32,735 bases of DNA. Source: Tetmemena sp. SeJ-2015. Its lineage: Eukaryota; Ciliophora; Spirotrichea; Sporadotrichida; Oxytrichidae. Below, in pieces: positions 27,226 through 32,735 of this stretch (positions within the stretch are counted from its first letter, which is position 1; every line of letters begins with the position of its first letter). A model generated the notes under the pieces. The model made no database searches. It had not been told where the DNA came from and worked only from the letters and a program-made list of their open reading frames with translations. The stretch is from assembly GCA_027382625.1 (NCBI GenBank), contig JAJKFJ010022917.1, forward strand, positions 1 to 32,735. The letters run 5' to 3'. Made by a program: the position numbers and the translations under genes.

Positions 27226-28980
27226 TCAACTTTTATAGACTCCTTAAGTCCAAAAGCCTTAGGTCTAGTAACCATTGGCATCTATCATAACTCCATAACC
27301 GTTCATTTCATCAGCTTCCCAAGGGCCTATATAAATTTATCCGTTCGCGAAATTCATAGTTCAAATTACTTTCTATATTATGATTTATTTCTTAAATTCA
27401 AAATTAAATTTAATAATGTCTATGAAATAATTCATGCAAGAAAAAATATTTTATTTAAATTGACACCATTTATATTTTAAAAATGCTTTAAGTATTTGAG
27501 ATTGTTCATATTCACTCTCTTTAATCCATTTTAATTCAAATTAATTCCCATATTCTAATGATTTCTATTTGATAAATATTTGATAAATATTTATTAAGAG
27601 TTCCTAGACCTTCTCTTTAGCCCTTCTTCCACTAAGAAAGTTAAATAATTTTGACTAGCCGTCATAGTATTCTTCATTTGGATAGACACAGATAAAATAA
27701 AAAGCTTCCCTGTCCGTGAGGTTTGCCCAACAAGAAATTGCCTCTGTATTTATTTCCATTTTTCAAAAACTGAAATCCAAATCCATTCAATAGATCATCC
27801 TTAAATTCTCCAGCTTAGAGATCCCCAGTACTCATCACACTCAAACTTCCTTTTTACCTTACCTGAATTCAAAAATTTTAGTGGAATCTTTCCTTGTAAA
27901 TCATTTTTTTAGATCTTAAAAACATTCTAATTTTTTAATAAAAAGTCCAATGATATTCATATAGAAGTAGTAATATTTTGTCAATTTTTAATATTGAATA
28001 ATTATTATGATTTTCAATTTTTTTTCTAATGCTTTTTTTAAAAAGAGATATGATTTTCTTAACTATTCCATTTTTTAATGAATATTTCTTTTGATAGAGA
28101 ATTATTCTAGTCTAGATTTATTGTGTTTAAATATAATTAAATAATCCTATTCAATTTAAGAGTATATATATTGCTCATATTAGGGAAATAGAAATATCGT
28201 TTTTTATTGAGCCTTTTTGACAAATTATCCAACAAATTTAGCCTGAATATGAAATCTTTGCGGAATTTTAGAGAGATTATAACAATTATAACTAATAGAT
28301 TACATTAGATTTAACAATTTTCCACTAAAATATTAGTTGAGATGTACGCAGCTCAAATTTAAATTTGAAAAGTAAATTAAATAAATAAAGATTATGCAAA
28401 CTATATGAAACAAAATAAAGTAATAAAATTCTCCGATGAACGTCCCATTTGAATATAAAAGTTAAATTAATTTAAATAACGTAAATTCTTACAGAAATTT
28501 TATTAATTATTATAAAGGTATAAAATTTCTTTTTTACACATTTTTATTTTAAGAACGTAAAACAATGATTATGATTATGCTTTTAACTTTGAATATGTAA
28601 TTTTTGCGAACCCGTGAAGGAAGTCGGCGTTCCAAAAGCCTTCGTCGACCCTACCATGAGAGTAGACTAATTTGCCGAGCCCTTGTCTCATCCCATCCTT
28701 GTAAATGCCAAATTAATATTTCATGATAAACTATTATAATTTTAAGCGCCAGTGTATGTACCTCCTCTAGGAAGCTTCATCTCAACCACGTATTCAGATT
28801 CAAAGGCTTTTAACTGGTCATAGTTGTTGATGGGTGCAAAGTTATTAACTATTTAAAATTATAATAAAAATAGTTTAAACAAAAAATGCAATAAAAAATA
28901 CCTTCTCGAAAAAAATAGCGACAAAATAAGAGATAAATATGGAGAAGAAAATCAATAACTGGCAACTTTTACACTCTCAT
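27226..28980 (-). CDS. MORN-repeat protein
   Basis: MORN repeats are short beta-hairpin repeats found in membrane- or cytoskeleton-associated proteins. Probable ATG 28978-28980, TGA 27226-27228. In order: an AT-rich N-terminus; exon 2 NNFAPINNYDQLKAFESEY and LPRGGTYTGAQFGIYKDG; MORN units LVYSHGRVDEGFWNADFLHG and ITYSNGTFIGEF; then LQGKIPLKFLNSGKV, DEYWGEFKDDLLNGFGFQFL, KYRGNFLLGKPHGQGSF and YPNEEYYDGQ. The last unit is FANGQIYIGPWEADEMNGYG. Intron 28849-28901. IESs include 28713-28745, 28448-28596 and the long 27918-28428. Tiny deletions near 27808 (GGA, 13 nt) and 27700 (TATC, 10 nt) are also needed. The stretch 27436-27640 is AT-rich and may hide another eliminated segment. Confidence 0.78.
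27351..27435 (-). other. IES of 78 nt, pointer ATGAATT
   Basis: Very AT-rich, with a TGA just before the last exon. Removal leads into NFANGQIYIGPW. The upstream partner frame is not clearly coding, so the left boundary may be further away. Confidence 0.5.
27918..28428 (-). other. Long AT-rich IES (about 508 nt), pointer TTT
   Basis: Removal joins NGTFIGEF to KIQKNDLQGKIP and restores the MORN spacing. The 3-bp pointer is weak; the protein match is the main evidence. Confidence 0.5.
28448..28596 (-). other. IES of 140 nt, pointer ATATTCAAA
   Basis: A 9-bp repeat. Removal joins GFAKITYS to NGTFIGEF, completing a MORN unit. It leaves an MDS of only about 30 nt between this and the next IES. 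Confidence 0.85.
28713..28745 (-). other. IES, pointer TTAA
   Basis: A 29-nt segment with TGA. Removal joins GGTYTGAQ to FGIYKDGMRQG. Confidence 0.75.
28849..28901 (-). other. GT-AG intron, 53 nt
   Basis: Starts GTATTTTTTATTG and ends TTAAATAG. Splicing joins FFRE to VNNFAPINN in frame. Confidence 0.65.
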
Positions 28981-29729
28981 GTTCTCGTAAAGGCTATGAA
29001 ACTATTATATTAAAGAAATTAACAAGTGAGTAAATTGAAATTCAAGAGAGTTAATTAAGAAATCATTTAAGGAGGACCAAATAAACTTAAAACATAAACT
29101 CTAGTTAAGTCATTTTTAATATTATAAGTAAGTCTTTGGAAAGTTTGCTGATTTTTAAAATTAAAAAAACATTGATAAAATAGAGGAAAGATCATCTCTA
29201 TTATTGTATATTATATGATTTTAAGGATAATGAAGTTTGTCATAATTTGAATTTTAAATGTCTGTAACTGGTTTATTTATAAATATTCCTTAATTACTTG
29301 CATTAAAATTTAATTTTATTTTAATTAATTATTTATTTTTAAAGCACTGACAAAATTTTCTGAATGAGATTAATTATCATAAAAATAATTGATAATAATC
29401 AAAAATGAAATTGATAAGTATTTAAACAAGACATGAATAGATAAAGAGAGCTTTTAAAATACATTACTTCCTATAATATTCAAATTATATACAAATTAAA
29501 TCTCACAATGAAAATATGAATTACAAGGTATTTATTTTATTATTTATGAATCAATTTAGAGATTAAATTAAATTTTTAAAGATTTTAAAATTGTTTTTTA
29601 AAAGTCAAATTTTAGAATGATTTTTAAAAAAACTAATATTGACTGCTTTTGATCTTGAATTTGAGCTGATAAAATTAAAAATCTAATCATTTTTATTTCC
29701 TTCCTATTTTAATTGTATTTTATATTATA
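28981..29729. other. AT-rich non-coding stretch
   Basis: About 750 nt of A/T runs with no supported frame or repeat. Confidence 0.55.
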
Positions 29730-30062
29730 ACATGGTTGTCAAATTCTAAGCTGAGTGTGCTTGCTTGGTTTGGTTAAAATCTATATATTTTATTAGTAGC
29801 TCTGATGTTAGATGGTGATTTGGTAGTGTTTAGAAGAAAATCAGAGGTTGTTGAATTTGAATTTAGGAGAATATTTGATTTAGTGGTGGGATTTCTTGAA
29901 TTTCTGGTATTTGAAATAATATGTTTGCTGGGGGGAATTTCGTATTTTAAAACTATTTATGGGATTTGAGTAGCGTATTTAGGTTTTTGAGTATTAATTG
30001 GGTCAAAATTTTCAAATTTGAAAGACTTTTGTGGCAATTACCAGCTTTAGATGCTTTAATTA
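29730..30062 (-). CDS. Coding-like fragment, Asn/Ser/Thr-rich
   Basis: Composition changes sharply here: the minus strand is rich in C and A. With TAA/TAG as Gln one frame stays open and reads like protein, for example WQLPQKSFKFENFDP, PINTQKPKYATQIP, RNSRNPTTKSNILLNSNS and FQPNQASTLSLEFDNHV. A second frame is also fairly open, which lowers confidence. No start or stop is clear, so this may be one or more MDSs of a gene whose other parts lie elsewhere. No family recognised. Confidence 0.4.
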
Positions 30063-30443
30063 ATTTTAAAAATAAAAAAAAATGCAAAGAAACAGTTTTA
30101 TAACAAAAAAATAATTGTCATAAATTTTATTTGAATTTAAATAAATAATTTTAAGCCATTAAAAATTGCATAGAAAATAAAGGATACAAGAGAATAGGAC
30201 TATTATTCTGGAACAGTGGTACCCTAAAAAATAATTTATAACAATTTCAAATATATAAGGTAAAAATGAACTTTATGAAATTGAAATTAGAGCTTAACTT
30301 TAAATCCGAAAGATAATAATTAACATGCTTTAAAAAAGTTACTCATTCTCTATCTGTAACAACAAAAAATGATGGTTACATTCGTCAACTAATGGTATAA
30401 TTGCATTTATTGAACACATTAATACAACTATTAAATTTGAGAC

Positions 30444-30830
30444 TCAAAATTTTAGTAGATTGAGCATCTTAAGATCCAAGTCGGCAATCTTCTTGAGCTC
30501 TAAAATCTGATTATCTTAGCTTGTCTTTAAAAAAAAAAAAACCGTTAATATGGATAAAAATTTGGGTTTTTAATTTTGGCTTATTAATTAGATTAGAGAG
30601 AACTCATAATGTCAGAGAAACCTTAAATTAATGCAAATAAGAACATTTTTATTTGGCTAATCTAAATTTAATCTTTCCAGAGGTGCAAAAATAATAATTG
30701 CCTTAATTGAGGAGATTGAGGAGAGTATTAGTCTAATGCAAGTCAGATTCCAATTCGGGAAGAAATTCTTTCTCCTACTTATCCTCGCCTCTCCATAATC
30801 TATGCTACAAGTAAAATATTTTTACTTTTT
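30444..30830 (-). CDS. Small helical protein or 3' part of a gene
   Basis: Two minus-strand coding-like blocks are separated by AT-rich DNA. The upstream block (about 30700-30815) reads LWRGEDKQEKEFLPELESD and LHQTNTLLNLLNQ. It is preceded by TTACTTGTAG, a possible intron end. The downstream block (30444-30520) reads SQDNQILELKKIADLDLKML and ends at TGA 30444-30446. Leu/Ile spacing suggests a coiled coil. The linking IES or intron could not be placed, nor the start codon. No family recognised. Confidence 0.4.
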
Positions 30831-31401
30831 TAAACGAGAATTACCTAATTATACTGACTTTAAGCTAAATCTGATCACTCAAATTACAAAATATTTTACT
30901 CTAACTCAAATTTCAAAAACTTTTCTAATTCTTATCTATTTTAATAAAAAAAAAACTGAAAAAACTATTCCAAATTTTAATAAAATTCATTCTTTTTTAA
31001 GAAGATAAAAATTTTATTTAATAATTGAAATGCTTTTGGTAGCAATTTGCGGATTTTCTATAATATTGAGATGACTATTGCACTACTGACAGCAATCTTT
31101 AAAAATAATGTAAGTTTCGTGATATTAGAGAAGTAAAAAAGATTTTATTAATTTCAATCTAAATAATATCTTTAGAGTAGTAATTTAAAAATAATGAAAT
31201 ATTATTTTTTGAGAGTTTTATTTTTCTTATATTACTCTTATATGATTTTTAATCCTGTTTGTGTAAATCACAGCATCTCTTACAATGGTATCAACATAAA
31301 ATCTTTTTAAATAGGATTTTAGGAGAGTTTATAAGATAGATAGTAATTTAAATACATCTAGAATTTTAAAATATTTGAACGAATTTTGGTAATAATTACA
31401 G
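30831..31401. other. AT-rich non-coding stretch
   Basis: A plus-strand frame at 30802-31008 is open but has the composition of AT-rich non-coding DNA. Nothing else seen. Confidence 0.5.
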
Positions 31402-31809
31402 ATGGGCTGTGTTAGTTCAAAAGAGAATAAGAAGAAAGATTCCTATACAAATACAATTTAAAGGAGGTAGGATATGGAAACACAAGTAGAGGATGAGGAA
31501 GCAGAAGTGGGAATAAGAGAAGAAGAGAAAGCTCAAAAATAAAAGCAAATTGAAAAGGAAATGGAGGAACAGGCAAAACAAAAAGAGAGGCAAGATTATT
31601 AATCAAATGATTTAAATGTTAAAATAAATAATGAATACAGAAATAAGCTTTTAGATAATTCGAATATAATTAAGCTATAATTTTTTCTTTCTTTTATAGA
31701 TTTACAAAATAAAAAAAAGTAATTTCTTTCACAAAATGATGGAAATGTTTTTTAGTCCAAAGCATTTTGTTTAATTCCTATTTTAACTAAAATAAATAAC
31801 AATAACTGA
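31402..31809 (+). CDS. Small protein with N-terminal acylation motif MGCVSSKE
   Basis: ATG 31402-31404, TGA 31807-31809; 135 codons with TAA/TAG as Gln and no interruption needed. The N-terminus MGCVSSKE fits N-myristoylation at Gly2 and palmitoylation at Cys3, a dual lipid anchor to membranes. A highly charged helix follows (ETQVEDEEAEVGIREEEKAQ, KQIEKEMEEQAKQKERQ). The C-terminal half is AT-rich and may include a short intron ending at TTTTATAG near 31700, so the true C-terminus is uncertain. No family recognised. Confidence 0.65.
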
Positions 31810-32735
31810 ATGAAATGGCTTTGTAGTAAAAACTTCTGGTTACAAATTCAAACACTTAGAGCGACTTAATATAGTAACTTTAAACATAAGTAGGTTCACT
31901 CTTGATAGAGTAAAAATAACTAAACCTCCTCTTATCTAATAGTATAGCATCGTAGTTTATTAGGGTTTATATCAAAATACATAGAGATAAATAAACTTAG
32001 TTGCAAACAAGATCAAATGCAGTACGACTCCATTTTGAAAGTCATTGAAATTTTTGGGATTTCAGTGATTTAATTATTCTAGATCTTGTTGGGAGGCTAC
32101 TACCATCTTTCCTTAATTAAAAATAGATCGATTAAATTTTAAGGATGGAGTCGCTGTTAATTAAATATATGGGTTAGGTGACTGTTGGCCAGAATTAAAG
32201 TTGTTTGACTTGCTGCAGCCATTCCTTGTCGAAAAAAACTTTTGGTAAATCCAGTTCTTAATTTCTTTTATTAAGAAATTTACCCCACTTTCTTAAAAAA
32301 AAAAAGGGGTAGAATTGAAGGGGGAAATAAAATTAGTTAAAAAAAAAAATTTAATTTTGAGACACAGAAAACCCTTCACCAATCATTTTAAAGCCTTTAG
32401 AAGTCAGAAAACTTCAAAGTTCTCCCGAAACACTTCACTCAAATCAAAGAAATCAAATTTAAAATTTTTTTCGGTTTGATAAAAAAATTTTAGGAACCCC
32501 TTTGAAATGAAATTTTTATGAAATAAAATTTAAAAATCTATTTTTTGGGAAAGTTAATTTTCAAAAATATTGCTTTCCCACCGCGGCTGAATTATCCCCA
32601 GACAGTTTTATTATACCTCTAGGTCCTGATCACAAAAAATATTAGGCTCTGACTCTTAATATATATAAAATTGCACTTTTAGAAAAAGTTTGTCGCAGTT
32701 ATGGAAAAAAAATAAGAGCGTTTTTGAGCTTAAAG
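31810..32735. other. AT-rich right end of window
   Basis: Mostly non-coding. A small hairpin (AATTTCTT-TTATT-AAGAAATT) lies near 32265. One minus-strand frame, 32013-32222, starts MAAASQTTLILANSHLTH and ends at TGA; it might be a real N-terminal segment but has no other support. Confidence 0.4.

Noticed and set aside
32030..32153. Nine-base inverted pair CGACTCCAT/ATGGAGTCG as transposon ends
   Set aside because: The repeat is short, the spacing about 100 bp, and no duplication or other element feature was found.
1..32735. CRISPR array, bacterial promoters, ribosome binding sites, rRNA or tRNA genes
   Set aside because: The genome is eukaryotic; no regularly spaced repeats, cloverleaf or rRNA-like sequence was seen.

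Overview
The window reads as germline (micronuclear) DNA of a spirotrichous ciliate of the Oxytricha/Stylonychia kind. TAA and TAG are read through as Gln in every recognisable gene and TGA is the usual stop. Most genes are cut by short AT-rich segments flanked by direct repeats of 3 to 10 bp (pointers). Deleting the segment plus one repeat copy restores the frame and the expected family sequence. These are internal eliminated segments (IESs) between macronuclear-destined segments (MDSs). True GT-AG introns of 31 to 168 nt also occur.

Layout. Plus strand at the left edge: a possible C-terminal end (16-345). A long minus-strand run follows: an EF-hand protein (660-1373), a DI-GA-P/NPLNPVY repeat protein (1590-3996), a class II alpha-mannosidase (4169-8679), a 14-3-3 protein with a long tail (8823-10368), a 1.2 kb AT-rich gap, a giant TRP/polycystin-like channel (11614-20036) and a DUF2804 protein (20300-21761). 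On the plus strand come an Asn/Gln-rich protein (22385-24513) and a SMU1 splicing-factor homologue (24635-26819). On the minus strand come a MORN-repeat protein (27226-28980) and coding-like fragments near 29.7-30.8 kb. A small plus-strand protein beginning MGCVSSKE lies at 31402-31809. The rest is AT-rich.

The main discovery is that the alpha-mannosidase gene is scrambled. Six micro-MDSs of 24 to 49 nt, missing from their proper places, lie together in an 842-bp block (7114-7955) inside another MDS junction. Each has pointers of 5 to 13 bp matching its target site at both ends, and inserting all six rebuilds a continuous GH38 protein. On the coding strand the order is 1-3-4-5-[7-10-12-16-18-2]-6-8-9-11-13-14-15-17-19-20-21.

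A second striking feature is a GC-rich, hairpin-rich 547-bp insertion in the SMU1 gene. It is flanked by a perfect 15-bp direct repeat and has a TTA-rich tail, like a retroposon, yet removing it exactly restores the WD40 frame. The genes do not form an operon. In such ciliates each would be expected to become its own small somatic chromosome after IES removal. All assemblies here were done by eye; no macronuclear sequence or database was consulted.
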